This document shows, piece by piece, positions 47,782 to 58,790 of a DNA stretch of 64,000 nucleotides (positions within the stretch are counted from its first letter, which is position 1; every line of letters starts with the position of its first letter). Source of the DNA: Adiantum capillus-veneris (taxonomy: Eukaryota > Streptophyta > Polypodiopsida > Polypodiales > Pteridaceae); contig CM043968.1 of assembly GCA_014529385.2 (NCBI GenBank), forward strand, positions 27,657,013-27,721,012, written 5' to 3'. The translations under genes were made by a program, and so were the position numbers. Under the pieces are notes generated by a model. That model searched no databases and was not told the origin of the DNA. It saw nothing but the letters and a program-made list of their open reading frames with translations.

Positions 47782-48213
47782 TTAGACACTCACAAACTCA
47801 TAGCAAAAGGTGTCGAAGCCTCCATTGCCAAGATGAGATGTCCCCCTGGTCATCTGTCGTATCTGCGCGGCCTCACGCTGCTGTCTAAACCGCGTGGCCG
47901 CTGTCCGCTCATCCTCCCTGATTTGCAGCCACGTCTCATGTGGGACACCCGAAAGCTTCGGCGAGCCGGTCCTGAAAGCCTTCCGAGCTGCATCTCGTCG
48001 ATGTTTCATGGTGTCCTGTGCAACACCCTTGATCCACCTCCTCGGAACAACGTCAGAACCCGGAGCAGGCTGGTAATCTCTCAGGATGGTCTCCACTATG
48101 TAATTGACTTTGTCCTTTTCCTGCTGATCCCAAGACGTCAGAATGTTGGTTGAAAACTGTAGCTCCGCGAGCTGGCGAATCTGCTGTCTCATCTCAATCC
48201 CAACTCTATCCAT
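47782..48213 (-). CDS. Ptta/TNPA-like CACTA protein, partial
   Basis: Residues such as SWDQQEKDKVNYIVETILRD, RRWIKGVAQDTMKHRRDAAR and LSGVPHETWLQIREDERTAA resemble the Ptta/En/Spm-associated protein of plant CACTA elements, a helical, basic DNA-binding partner of the transposase. Upstream on the same strand an open stretch reads PWGAYDPSASKLYTVRPDGS (about 48215-48280), the usual preceding block, so the protein probably extends further. Downstream exons toward 47700 are not resolved. Confidence 0.65.
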   Translation of the reverse strand: MDRVGIEMRQQIRQLAELQFSTNILTSWDQQEKDKVNYIVETILRDYQPAPGSDVVPRRWIKGVAQDTMKHRRDAARKAFRTGSPKLSGVPHETWLQIREDERTAATRFRQQREAAQIRQMTRGTSHLGNGGFDTFCYEFVSV

Positions 48214-48860
48214 GTCAACAGAACCATCTGGCCGTACAGTATAGAGCTTGGAGGCACTAGGATCGTATGCCCCCCAAGGTGTCCGAGGTGTGCCAAGAGG
48301 TGTGTCGAGAGGTGTGCCTAGGTAGAACGGAGGTCGTGAGCGAGGAGGGGTCGAAGCATCTGTGGACCCTCCTCCACAGCAGCCACCACCTCCACCTGAC
48401 GATCGCCGAGATCGGCGAGTGCGCCTGTGCTACGAAGATGAGGACGTACCCGCCTCTGGCCCACCCCTAGGTGTCGAAGCAGGCGTCGTACCCATAGGCG
48501 TCCCCCCCCCCATACGTGTCCCCCCCCTAAGCGTCGGACCCTCGGGTGTGAAGCTCGGAGGCGTAGTACCCATGCCTCTGGCTACCCATTACTGAGAAGC
48601 CTCTGCCATCTGAGAAGGCGTCATCCGTGTAACGAAGCCCATGAATGCATCTGCACTCATAGAAGCGGGATCTGGAAACTGGTCTGCCACACTAAAGTCT
48701 TGCACAAAGAAAGTAAAATAAAACGTCAGAACACAATTGTTTAATTTAATTTTAAGCTTAATTTTAAATCAACGTCTTCACACAAACACTTATAGGCCTA
48801 GGCCTCGACCAGTGAGGCATCATCGATAAGATCTTGCACCGTTTCATCGTCTATCTCTAA
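48214..48860 (-). other. CACTA stretch between Ptta-like and transposase parts
   Basis: Pro/Gly/Thr-rich coding-like text on the minus strand (about 48215-48700) includes MSADAFMGFVTRMTPSQMAE, probably the N-terminal half of the Ptta-like protein. Exon borders are uncertain. C runs at 48506-48513 and 48522-48528 lie inside. Confidence 0.45.
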
Positions 48861-49490
48861 TTACAAACATAACTCTGCCCCAACTCGTTCTGGCAGATTG
48901 TCTTCATCCATTGCATCTTCATCTACAAGTGTCAATTCTGGCTCGTCTGCGTCATCCCTCGTATATCTATTAGCTTCCTTTGCCATACCTTCGTCCATCT
49001 CATCTAATGTCACAATAGTATGGATGTCATCTGACTGACTTTCCTCCAGGAGATCTTGCCCTTCAAATACTTGTTTATTTCTTGGAGCAACCTGAACCAC
49101 AAACCACCATTGTCGCTCTCGAGGGTTCGGTACAAAGACCACTTGCTCGCAATGTTCGAGGAGAGCAAATGTGTCGCTCGCATCTGTCCAAACCTTTGTA
49201 GAATCTATTTGCACAAGTTTGTTTCCATCTCTGCGTACCGTTGCATTGCGACTAGAAGTAATCACCTTGAACCACTTCACATCCAACAAAAACATCTCAA
49301 ACCGCCTGAAGCTTACTTTCAGGATATCTGACACCAGACCACGGTAATATAGGTTGCTAGTGCTCTCATTTGTGTCTCTGACACTAGCCTTGCTCTTTTG
49401 CATGAAACTAACCATTACCCCACTATCAAACGTGTTTCTTCTGCTGTCAATTTGTTGTGTTCTGAAATGCTTTCCATGCGACCACAGTGC
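48861..49490 (-). pseudogene. CACTA transposase C-terminal part (DUF4216-like)
   Basis: The minus-strand frame begins at the copia border and reads SHGKHFRTQQIDSRRNTFDS, then ILKVSFRRFEMFLLDVKWF, KVWTDASDTFALLEHCEQVV and RERQWWFVVQV. This is the order found in the DUF4216 region of plant TNP2 proteins (nSGV, conserved hydrophobic W/D blocks, DP..W.VV). An acidic tail follows. It was one gene with 54767-55360 before the copia insertion. Confidence 0.8.
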
Positions 49491-49811
49491 TGTAAAGAAA
49501 GAGGATGCAAGAGAGCTACACAAGACAAGCACAAAGCACACAGAGATGGAAAGCTTCTTCTTCTTCTCCTAGAAAAGAGAGTACAAAATGACTAAGTGCT
49601 AAAACTGAAAAGTAGCACATATGTACATGCGGTCACTAAGTGTGAACTCGCTAGAAGCGTACTAGGCTGGCACTATAAGTGTAGTCCAGCTGTAGAATCA
49701 CTGGCAGAGATCCTCCGTGTCGGTCACCTAACGCACCAGTGAGTAAATGTCGTAAGCGGCCAAGACCCGTAGTGGATGCCAGCTCAAGATGTAGAGCTCG
49801 ACATCTCAACA
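49491..49811 (-). repeat. 3' LTR of copia element
   Basis: 321 bp, on the minus strand TGTTGAGATG...CTTTACA. I count about five differences from the other LTR. Confidence 0.95.
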
Positions 49812-51769
49812 CTCCCCCTCGAGCTCTGCATGTCGCAGAGTCCAAGCATAGTCCGGAAATGTCGAAGCTTCTCATCTCCGAGGGCCTTGGTAAAGATATC
49901 CGCTATCTGCTCCTCTGTGCTGACGTAGACCAAGTCGATGTCGCCCGCCAACACTCGCTCTCGAACGTAGTGGTAATGGACCTCTATGTGCTTTGTCCTG
50001 GCATGGAACACTAGGTTCCTAGCCAACTGCATGCTGCTGAGGTTGTCACAATGGATGACAATCTACTGGTCCACCTGCACTCCCAAGTCCTCAAGTAATG
50101 TGCGTAGCCAAGCTACCTCGCACGCCGCAACTGCTACACCTCTGTACTCGGCCTCTGTGCTCGATAAAGCAACTGTAGGCTGCTTTTTGCTGCTCCAAGT
50201 AACAGTAGCACTCCCAAAAGAGAACATGAAGCCACTTGTAGATCTCCTATCAACAATACTACCTGCTCAATCTACATCTGTATACCCATACAATGCTAAT
50301 GGCACATCTGCTACATAGAACAATTCGTAGTCAAGAGTCCCTTGCACATACCGAAGTGTGTGTCGTACTCCATCCAAATGTGGCTTCCTCGGAAGCTGCA
50401 TGAACTGACTCTCCAAGCCTACTATATAGCTCAAGTCTGGCCTCGTGATAGTCAAGTAGATTAGACTACCCACAATCTTCCTGTACATCTTGACATCCTC
50501 AACAACATCACCCTTCTCTGAACTCAGCTTTGCGTTCACATCCAAGGGAATAGAAATTGGCTTACAATCAGCCATACCATACTTTGACAACATGTCCAAA
50601 GCATACTGTCTCTGTGACAACCATACGCCTTCTGGAGTCCTAATCACCTCAATGCCAAGAAAGTAGCGCAACTCGCCCAAATCTTTCATTTCAAACTCCT
50701 GTTTGAGAAGACCCTTCACATGGTCAATCTCCATAGCATTGTCACCCACAATAATAAGGTCATCTACATATATGGTAATGACCACAATCCCCACATCACT
50801 CTCACGTACATAGAGTGAATGATCAGCATGAGCTCTCCTAAACCCAATACTGAGAAGATACTTGGCAATCCTGTCATACCATGCTCTAGAGCCCTGCTTC
50901 AAACCATACAAAGCTTTGAGAAGTCTGCATACATAATCTGGGTAACTTGGATCGACATAACCAGGTGGCTCATCCATATACACTTCCTCTTGCAACTCAC
51001 CATTCAAGAAGGCATTCTTTACATCCATTTGATGCATAATCCATCCTCTAGATGCAGCCACTGCTATGACAGCTCTCACAGTCATCATCTTTGCCACTGG
51101 AGCAAAGGTCTCCTCATAGTCTATGCCATACGTCTGTACATAACCCTTTGCGACCAGCTTTGCCTTGTGACGCTCAATGTTACCATCAGCCTTATGCTTA
51201 GTTTTATACACCCATTTACAGCCAATAGCTTTCTTGCCACTTGGCAATGGCACCAACTCCCATGTGTCGTTTGCTTCCAATGCAGCCATCTCTTCATTCA
51301 TTGCATCATCCCAATGCACATTTCCAACTGCATCCTCAAAACACGTGGGCTCCACATCCTGTATCACCTTAGCCATGTAGGCTTGGTGATGCGCTAGATA
51401 CCCATCATAAGTCAATTTTTGAACTGGATTTCTGATTCTCTTAGATCTACGCGGTCCTGGGTCACTCCTTTGCCCTCTAGCATCTTCTTGTACTTTCCTT
51501 ACACCAGGTGTCCTGACAGCCGGAATTCCAAATTCCTCATCAAGACTTTGTTCAGAACCATCTGAATCCATGTCTACATGTGAAAACCCTGATGATGCAT
51601 CAGCCATAAAGGGAGGTTCATCAACCTTTTCCTTTCCTTTTCGTGATACATTCCCTGTACCTAGTGGTGGAGTAACCTGTGTACGTAGTCTACCATTCCA
51701 TGGCTTCTCAACAGAGCCACGAGAAGATGACTCTTGTGGTCCACTCAAAACCTGTGACTGTGGCCTCAA
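49784..51769 (-). pseudogene. Copia reverse transcriptase and RNase H
   Basis: RT blocks include NDTWELVPLPSGKKAIGCKWVY (core residues), QMDVKNAFLNGELQEEVYM, KALYGLKQGSRAWY and the catalytic TIYVDDLIIVG. RNase H begins with YGYTDVD and continues to CDN, HARTKHIEVHYHYVRE and ADIFTKAL. In-frame stops interrupt at 50269-50267 (TGA, at the conserved Trp of DxDWAG) and 50065-50063 (TAG). The frame differs from the integrase frame by a shift near 51766-51775. Confidence 0.95.
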
Positions 51770-52695
51770 TTTTGTACAACCACGTCATCTTTTACATCAG
51801 CCCCAATAGTGTCATGTGCATTACTGTACCAGTTGCTCATCTCATCAAAGACTACATCTCTGCTCACTCGTAATTCTCGTGTAGTAGGATTGTAGCACCT
51901 GTATCCCTTTTGTTCAAGGGAATATCCCACAAGAATACATTTCTCTGGTTTAGGATCCAATTTCCTACGCAAATCATCTGGTCCATGCACGTAAGCTATG
52001 CAGCCAAACACTTTCAAGTGTGCCAAATCAGGCTTTATACCTGTAAACTTTTCCTCAGGCGTTACATCATGCACCGCAGCTGTAGGTGTCCTGTTCATAA
52101 TGTACACAGCTGTATTTACAGCTTCAGCCCAGAAATGATGAGGCATGTTCTTCTCATTCATCAATGCACGTGCAACCTCTCCAATCTGCCTGTTTTTCCT
52201 TTCTGCGACCCCATTCTGCTGTGGAGTATATCTGCATGTAAACTGCCTTCGTATGCCATGCATTCGCAGAAAATCTAAAAAATCATTGGAGAAGTACTCT
52301 CCCCCTCCATCTGACCTCAATGTCTTGATTTGCATATCTGTCTCCTTCTCAATCATGACTTTGAAGTCTTGAAAGTAACCAAACACTTCACTTTTGTTAC
52401 GCATGAAGTAGACCCATACTTTCCTTGTATGTTCATCAATGAAAGAGACATAATACCTGCAACCATGTATACTTGCAGTATCGGTTGGACCCCAAACATC
52501 TGTGTGCACCACCTCAAGTGGCTTTTTACATACATTGCGCTCATGTGGAAATGAGCCCTTTGACTGTTTTCCAAACTGGCATGCTGCACACACTTTATGC
52601 ATACCATCGACCTTGAATTTGGGCAAACCTTTTACAATCTGTTTTGATTGCATGCTGCGCAATCTCTGCTCATTGACATGGCCAATGCGTTTGTG
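51766..52695 (-). pseudogene. Copia integrase
   Basis: Zinc-binding end HKRIGHVNEQRL and CAACQFGKQ, then the DDE core: VVHTDVWGPTDTAS, TLRSDGGGEYFS and QNGVAERKNRQIGE with the three acidic residues present. A GYRCYNPTTRELRVSRDVVF block closes the core region. A TAG at 52698-52696 stands where the family has the Trp of LWHRRLGH. Confidence 0.95.
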
Positions 52696-53328
52696 CTAAA
52701 TGTCAATATCAGCCACAACACCAGTGCCCTGTGCAAATAATGCATCTTTTACCTCAGGCATGTCTACATTCAGCGTAAACATTCTGCCCACACATTTTTC
52801 CTCTGTGATCAGCTTACAGCCATTCTGGAAATCTTCTACATAACAGCCGTTTGGATTGAAGCGAACCTGCAAACCCTGCTCAACCATTTGTCCAACAGAA
52901 ACAAGATTCTTTGTAATGTTTGGGACATGAAGTACATCGGCTAAGTACTTTGATCTCCCACTCTTCGTATTTAGAGGTATGTCCCCTACATGAGCAATGG
53001 GGTGAGCTGTGTCATCTCCTGTCTGCACATAGCCTGACACATCTGGTTTGCGCATATCTCTAAACCACTCTCCACGAGACGCCATGTGATTAGAAGCACC
53101 TGAATCCACATACCAAACATCATCTTGGGTGGAATTCTCTACAGTCATTGTATTCATTACATGCTGCATAACAAACATGCGCTCGTTTTTTCTATCATCT
53201 GCATCTCTGCTAGTAGATGCATAGTTGCCCTGTTCTCTCTTTCCACTTGCTTTTCCCTTTGGACAGTCACGTGACATGTGACCTCTTTCACCACAAGTCC
53301 AACATTCTCTGCTATCTGCAGTATGTTG
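52696..53328 (-). pseudogene. Copia zinc knuckle and aspartic protease
   Basis: Follows gag in the same frame after a TAG (53331-53329). It carries a CCHC knuckle (CWTCGERGHMSRDC) and the protease site WYVDSGASNHM, then HVPNITKNLVSVGQM, a standard copia protease end. Confidence 0.95.
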
Positions 53329-54132
53329 CTACCTGCTTGATCCTGCACCACGACCTCTTTGACTCCCCCTGCCTTGAGACTGGTTTCCCCTACCACCTGT
53401 ATTGTTTTGATTTGATTGACCTTCTTGAAATTGGCCCCTGCAACCCCTTGGGCCTCGACCACGACCTCTACCTCTACCTCTGTTGGAGTTAGAATAGAAG
53501 GCCTGTTCAGAATTATTTCTGCCATGATAAGAAGATGTGTCAAGGTTCTTCTCCTCAAGAATAAGCATAGAAATCAAATCTTGGAACACGGGGATGTCGT
53601 CTCTTGTATTCATGGAAGACCTGAAATGTACATACTCATCTCCTAGACCATCCAAGCATGCACGGACAATGTCATCGTCTTCCACTGAGACTTTAATAGA
53701 TCCAAGAGCCTCAATGATACTCTTGATCTTCAAGGCATAATCATTGATGGAGAGGTTATTCCTCTTAACCTGATTTAGCTCCGACTTTAGTTGAAGATTC
53801 CTGGCCTTGGTGTTCACCTCGAACACTCTGCCTAAGTTTTTCCATGCAATGGCGGGGGTTTCAGCATCCTGTAGATAGCCCATCATGCCATCTGTGATGC
53901 TCATAGAAAGCCAATACATCACTTTGCTCTGGCCTTGTTGCCAGTTTCTCAAAGCTTTTCTTTGTTCTGCTGTAGCATTTGCCTCGGGAATCTCTGATTC
54001 CTTTTCATTGTCTCCTTCTACATAGTCCCAATAACCTTTTCCTTTTAGGAAATTTGTTATTCTGAACTTCCATGCAGGGTAGTTATTTTTCTCAAGCTTC
54101 TCAGTGACAATCTCACTGAAACCGTCAGACAT
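53329..54132 (-). CDS. Copia gag, 267 codons
   Basis: Starts at MSDGFSEIVTEKLEKNNYPAW and contains the UBN2-type gag region (WLSMSITDGMMGYLQDAETP, LKSELNQVKRNNLSINDYAL, LDGLGDEYVHFRSSM) and an Arg/Gly-rich tail. It ends at a TAG before the zinc knuckle, so the nucleocapsid knuckle is now separated from gag. Confidence 0.92.
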   Translation of the reverse strand: MSDGFSEIVTEKLEKNNYPAWKFRITNFLKGKGYWDYVEGDNEKESEIPEANATAEQRKALRNWQQGQSKVMYWLSMSITDGMMGYLQDAETPAIAWKNLGRVFEVNTKARNLQLKSELNQVKRNNLSINDYALKIKSIIEALGSIKVSVEDDDIVRACLDGLGDEYVHFRSSMNTRDDIPVFQDLISMLILEEKNLDTSSYHGRNNSEQAFYSNSNRGRGRGRGRGPRGCRGQFQEGQSNQNNTGGRGNQSQGRGSQRGRGAGSSR

Positions 54133-54433
54133 CTTGAAGCACTAAGACAAAATAGTTGCAATATGCAAAAACCTGCAAATCTGTTGAACCTGCTATCGTG
54201 GTACCTGTAACGCTTTCTACACTCAACGAGTGTCCACAATCAAGCGTACATACAACCACTGTACTTTTACAGTAAATCTCTGTGTACTGCTCTTTGGAGA
54301 CCTGTTCAGAAACTTGTACGAAAAACCCCTAAAAATTTTTTCGTTGCGCGGGGCGCCTTCGGCATCTGGTCGTGGATTGCGAACGAAGGGATTGTGATGC
54401 TCTTGCTCTCTTAGCCTCTCTTGCCTGCACCAG

Positions 54434-54445
54434 GCTCTGATACCA
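54434..54445 (-). promoter_or_regulatory. Copia primer binding site
   Basis: The minus strand reads TGGTATCAGAGC immediately after the 5' LTR; it matches the methionine tRNA 3' end. Confidence 0.93.
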
Positions 54446-54766
54446 TGTAAAGAAAGAGAATGCAAGAGAGCTACACAAGACAAGCACAAAGCACATAGAG
54501 ATGGAAAGCTTCTTCTTCTTCTCCTAGAAAAGAGAGTACAAAATGACTAAGTGCTAAAACTGAAAAGTAGCACATATGTACATGCGGTCACTAAGTGTGA
54601 ACTCGCTAGAAGCGTACTAGGCTGGCACTATAAGTGTATTCCAGCTGTAGAATCACTGGCAGAGATCCTCCGTGTCGGTCACCTAACGCGCCAGTGAGTA
54701 AATGCCGTAAGCGGCCAAGACCCGTAGTGGATGCCAGCTCAAGATGTAGAGCTCGACATCTCAACA
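54446..54766 (-). repeat. 5' LTR of copia element
   Basis: 321 bp, the partner of 49491-49811; abuts the AGTGC target duplication at 54767. Confidence 0.95.
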
Positions 54767-55360
54767 AGTGCCATGTATGTATGATACTTCCAGTCACATC
54801 CAATAGCCAGCTCTTCTTCGTCTAGAGATATGGGTTCTCCGATCTGTCGAGCTGCTCTCACTGTCTTGTCCAACCATGCCATTGTAGGGAATTCAGGTAG
54901 AGGAGCGAGATAGTCTGGCAAGGGTAAACCTCTAGTCGTTCGACTTCGCCTGAAATCATGTCGCTCCTTATTGTGTCTCTTTCTCTTCTTCGTACCTTTC
55001 AAGCCATTTTTGTATCGGCGCTGAATTTAGTATACAGAACTTCATGATCTTTTCTCGCATGGCGTCATTCATTTTCTTCGGCACCCCTTGCCCTTGCGGC
55101 TCCTCTCCCACCAGTCTTGCATCCTCCTCATCACTCCACAGTCAAGGCATTTCTGGGTCAGAAATGGATAGAAATTCGGTCAGCAATACAAGAGACTCTT
55201 GCACCAGCCATCCTTCTGCCATGCTCCCCTCTGGACGAGCTTTTTGGCGAACAAAACCCTTAAGTGTTTTCATGAACCGCTCTAGAAAGAACATCCAACG
55301 GCAAAACCCCTTTGCCTCTTTGAGTTCCATAGTTTCTTCAACATCCAACGGCTCTCGCTC
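54767..55360 (-). pseudogene. CACTA transposase part upstream of copia insertion (DUF4218-like)
   Basis: The minus strand reads RWMFFLERFMKTLKGFVRQK, ARPEGSMAEGWLVQESLV and TEFLSI, the DUF4218 signature of TNP2 proteins (RWMYPfER, LK..VRNKA.PEGSIAE). It then continues to ELAIGCDWKYHTYMAL, which runs into the half at 48861-49490 across the copia target site. A TGA near 55144-55142 breaks the frame. The catalytic N-terminal part of TNP2 is not in the window. Confidence 0.8.
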
Positions 55361-55455
55361 TTGCTATCTCTCTTTCTCTCTCTATTTTCCTATTTTCCTA
55401 TCTCTCTCTCTGTCTCGCTCTCCACTTCTCTATCTCTCTCTCTTTCTATTTCCCT
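55361..55455. repeat. CT-rich tract at CACTA/satellite junction
   Basis: Degenerate CTCTCT/TTCTCTCTC sequence with no coding content. Confidence 0.75.
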
Positions 55456-57080
55456 ATTTGACCTACGGCTTGTGTATTTGGCGTTTCTTCTATCCGTTTG
55501 ACCTACGGCTTGCCATACGCGCTCTTGATATTTCTTTAAGACTACCTAATGGACTACGGATGGTTTCAGTAGGCATAGAAGTCATTTCCGAAATCCGTTT
55601 GTATTTTTCCGTTGAAAAACGCAACCGGATTTGACCTACGGCTTGTGTATTTGGCATTAATTCAAACCCATTGACCTACTGCTTGCCATACACGCTTTTG
55701 AATTGCTTTAAGACTACTTAATGAACTACGGATGGTTTCGGTAGGCATAGAACCCATTTTCGAAGTCCGTTTTTGTTTTTCCGTAGAAAAACGCAATCCG
55801 ATTTTACCTACGGCTTGTGTATTAAGAGTTTCTTCTATCCGTTTGACCTACGGCTTGCCATACGCGCTCTTGACATTGCCTGAAGACTACCTAATCGTCT
55901 ATGGATGGTTTCAGTAGGCATAGAAGCCATTTTCGAAGTCCGTTTGCGTTTTTTCGTAGAAAAACGCAACCGGATTTGACCTATGGCTTGTGTATTTGAC
56001 GTTTCTTCTGTCCGTTTAACCTACGGCTTGCCATACACGGTCTTGACATTGCCTTAAGGCTACTTAATAGACTACGGATGGTTTCGATAGGCGTAGAATC
56101 AGTTTTCGAAGTTCGTGTGAGTTTTTCCGTAGAAAAACGCAATCGGATTTGACCTACGGCTTGTGTATTTGGCGTTTCTTCTATCCGTTTGACCTACCGC
56201 TTGCCATACGTGCTCTTGACATTGCCTAAAGACTACCTAATGGACTACGGATGGTTTCGGTAGGCATAGAATCAGTTTTCGAAGACCGTCTCCGTTTTTC
56301 CGTAGAAAAACGCAACCAGATTTGACCTACGGCTTGTGTATTTGCGTTTCTTCTGTCCGTTTGACCTACGGCTTGCCATACATGCTCTTGAAATTGCCTT
56401 AAGACTACCTAATGTACTACGGATGGTTTCGGTAGGCATAGAAGCCATTTCCAAAGTCCGTTTGCGTTTTTCCATAGAAAAACGCAACCGGATTTGACCT
56501 ACGGCTTGTGTATTTGATGTTTCTTCTATCCGTTTGACTTACAGCTTTCCATACGCGCTCTTGACATTGCTTAAAGACTACCTAATCATCTACGGATAGT
56601 TTCAGTAAGCATAGAAGCCATTTCCGAAGTCCGTTTGTATTTTTCTGTAGAAAAACGCAACCGGATTTGACCTACGGCTTGTGTATTTGACGTTTCTTCT
56701 GTCCGTTTAACCTACGGATTGCCATACACGGTCTTGACATTGCCTTAAGACTACTTAATAGACTACGGATGGTTTCGTTAGACGTAGAAGCAGTTTTCGA
56801 AGTCCGTCTGCGTTTTTTCGTAGAAAAACGCAATCAGATTTGACCTACGGCTTGTGTATTTGGCGTTTCTTCTATCCGTTTGACCTACGGCTTGCCATAC
56901 GCGCTCTTGACATTGCCTAAAGACTACCTAATGGACTAAGGATGCTTTCCATAGGCATAAAATTAGTTTCCGAAGACTGTCTGCATTTTTTCGTAGAAAA
57001 ATGCAACCGGATTTGACCTACGACTTGTGTATTTGACGTTTCTTCTATCCATTTGACCTACGGCTTGCCATACAGGCTCT
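55456..57080. repeat. 173-bp tandem satellite, about 9.4 copies
   Basis: The landmark GCAACCGGATTTGACC or variants recurs at 55621, 55793, 55966, 56139, 56312, 56484, 56657, 56830 and 57003, steps of 172-173 bp. Each unit has two copies of GACCTACGGCTTG about 41 bp apart and the text AGACTACCTAATGGACTACGG. Copies differ by scattered changes. The array ends exactly where the gypsy LTR starts. Monomer length is in the range of plant centromeric or heterochromatic satellites; location is unknown. Confidence 0.96.
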
Positions 57081-57391
57081 TGTTAACCCTCACGGCTCAC
57101 GGACACCCCATCACCTACGACGGACGTGTATTATGTATTTGGTAGAGTCAGGTACCGGGCTTGTCGGACCAATAGGAAAAGGGTAAGAGTGATCACCGAT
57201 GAGAGGCGCACTCTAACTAGGACATTCAAGGGATTAGTTGGCTAAGCATGGGCGCCCAAGTGTGAATGGGGTGAGCTCATATAAAAGCCAACTAAACCTA
57301 AAATTCACTTATTCTCTCATTTGTGCAATAGAAGAGTGCTCTTGCTCCATCTCCATCTCCATCTTCTTCTTCTTCACCTCCTCGTGTGTAT

Positions 57392-57450
<59 letters not shown>

Positions 57451-57688
57451 TGCGATCGAGCATTGCGGTGGCACGACGGCAGTGAAGCGATTGAGCGCGA
57501 CGTAGCGGCGTCTCCTTCTTCTTCGCGGCGAGGAATCCTCCACGGCAGGAGCATAGAGCGGTGAGTGACACACCATTGCCCTCTTTTGAGCTTACTAGTT
57601 AAGCTAGTTGTGTGCTTGGAGCCCTCTATGGCTCGCACACGGTGTAACAGCAAGTCCCTTGCTTCGACAGTGCGGCAAGGAGCGCACA
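57081..57688 (+). repeat. Probable 5' LTR of gypsy B
   Basis: Begins TGTTAACC right after the satellite and ends CA five bases before the PBS. Contains a GT/GA microsatellite (57384-57450). The borders are inferred because the 3' LTR is not in the window. Confidence 0.6.
57280..57286 (+). promoter_or_regulatory. Probable TATA box in gypsy B LTR
   Basis: TATAAAA in CTCATATAAAAGCC, about 30 bp before a pyrimidine/CA-rich start region; the expected place for an LTR promoter. Confidence 0.55.
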
Positions 57689-57692
57689 TTTT

Positions 57693-57710
57693 TGGCTCCG
57701 CTGCCGGGGA
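57693..57710 (+). promoter_or_regulatory. Primer binding site, Asp-tRNA type
   Basis: TGGCTCCGCTGCCGGGGA differs at two places from TGGCGCCGTTGCCGGGGA, the aspartate-tRNA primer site typical of Athila/Tat elements. Confidence 0.75.
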
Positions 57711-58790
57711 ATCGCCCTGCACTAAGCCCAAGAGGCACTTTGTGCTTCTCCTATGAGTTGTTTGTAGTAGGAAAGAAGAGGAAGAGGAAGAGGAATGAGT
57801 TGTTTTTCTGCAAGTTGTTAATTTCTGTGTTGTCTGCAAGTTCTGTGATTTCTGCATAATGTTGTGTTTTCTGTTTGCACACAGTCTTTGCACAATTAGT
57901 AGTCGTTAGCTTGTTTGCAGTGAATGAATAAGTAGGAAGGCAGCTAGCAATTTCTGTTTGCACACAGTCTGCACACAGTTTTCTGTCAAGGTTTGGCTGC
58001 ACACAGTCTTTGCACAGCAAGGTAGTGAGAGAGGAAGTAGGTGGACAGTTAGCTCACTGTCAGTAAGCAGTTAACAGAGTAGTCAGTGGTTAGCAGCACT
58101 GTTAGTAAGTAGATAAGGTAGTGAGCTGTCTGTGAGCTGTTGACTGGGAGGTTAGGTAGGTGAGAGTGTGTTTGGCCAAGAAAGGGTCACCTGAACCGCG
58201 CGCGGTCATCGTCTTTTTTTTTTATAATTATTATTATTTTTTTTTAAGAAAAATTTTAAAAAACCGAAAATATTTAAGCGTGAGTGACTGGGGGGCTACA
58301 CTAAAATTTTGATCGGGATCATTTCCCCATGCCCATGCCCAAGCCCAAGCCCTAGCCTCAGTCCTCAGTCTTATGATATGTACTTGAGTCACTCTTATAT
58401 ATATACCCTACCCCCTCAAGAGGGAATGAGAGCATGTGGGGCAAGTCCTCCACTCTCCTCCCTTCTCTTCCCACTTGCACCCTTAGACTTTCTAATTTGG
58501 GCCTAGTTCCCTACTAGAAATTGACGGTTTTAGGGATTCCAATGGCATAAAGTGACCAAACGGAGGGCTGTAAAGCACGGCACGTCCCTCTGACCGAGAC
58601 GCTCGTTTTGAGCTATCATACGTTCTATTCCATAGCTGGTTCAGAAAAAAAGGACCAAAAAATCAAAAAATAAATAAATAAGAAAAGACTTGGGTTGCAA
58701 AACACCCAAAATTACTAGGTGAGCAGCCTTCACGGGCCCTCACTGACACTTCTAGGGGATCCAAGTCATATGAACCTACGCTCTAGATGA
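57711..58790 (+). other. Gypsy B leader with short repeats
   Basis: Several TTTGCACACAGTCTTTGCACA-like repeats at about 57876-58018, then GTTAGTAAG/GTGAG-rich text, a T/A tract at 58210-58260 and a short region before the first ORF. No gene recognised. Confidence 0.6.

Larger units (their letters stand above)
49491..54766 (-). mobile_element. Ty1/copia LTR retrotransposon nested in the CACTA transposase gene
   Basis: 5276 bp, flanked by the perfect 5-bp duplication AGTGC (49486-49490 and 54767-54771). LTRs are 321 bp each. On the minus strand the order is 5' LTR (54766-54446), PBS, gag, protease, integrase, RT-RNase H, purine tract (49821-49812) and 3' LTR (49811-49491). The order integrase before RT defines copia. 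The frame is broken by four stops and one frameshift, so it is not autonomous. Confidence 0.97.
46688..55360 (-). mobile_element. CACTA (En/Spm) transposon, right part missing
   Basis: Starts with CACTATAACAAAAAAAGG, a typical plant CACTA terminus, followed by GC-rich subterminal repeats. Minus-strand proteins are a Ptta/TNPA-like protein and a TNP2-type transposase with DUF4216- and DUF4218-like parts. A copia element (49491-54766) splits the transposase. Recognisable CACTA coding ends near 55360, where a CT-rich tract and a satellite take over, so the other terminus is lost or outside the window. Confidence 0.85.

Noticed and set aside
50819..51397. 192-codon plus-strand frame
   Set aside because: Antisense shadow of the copia reverse transcriptase; motifs are on the minus strand only.
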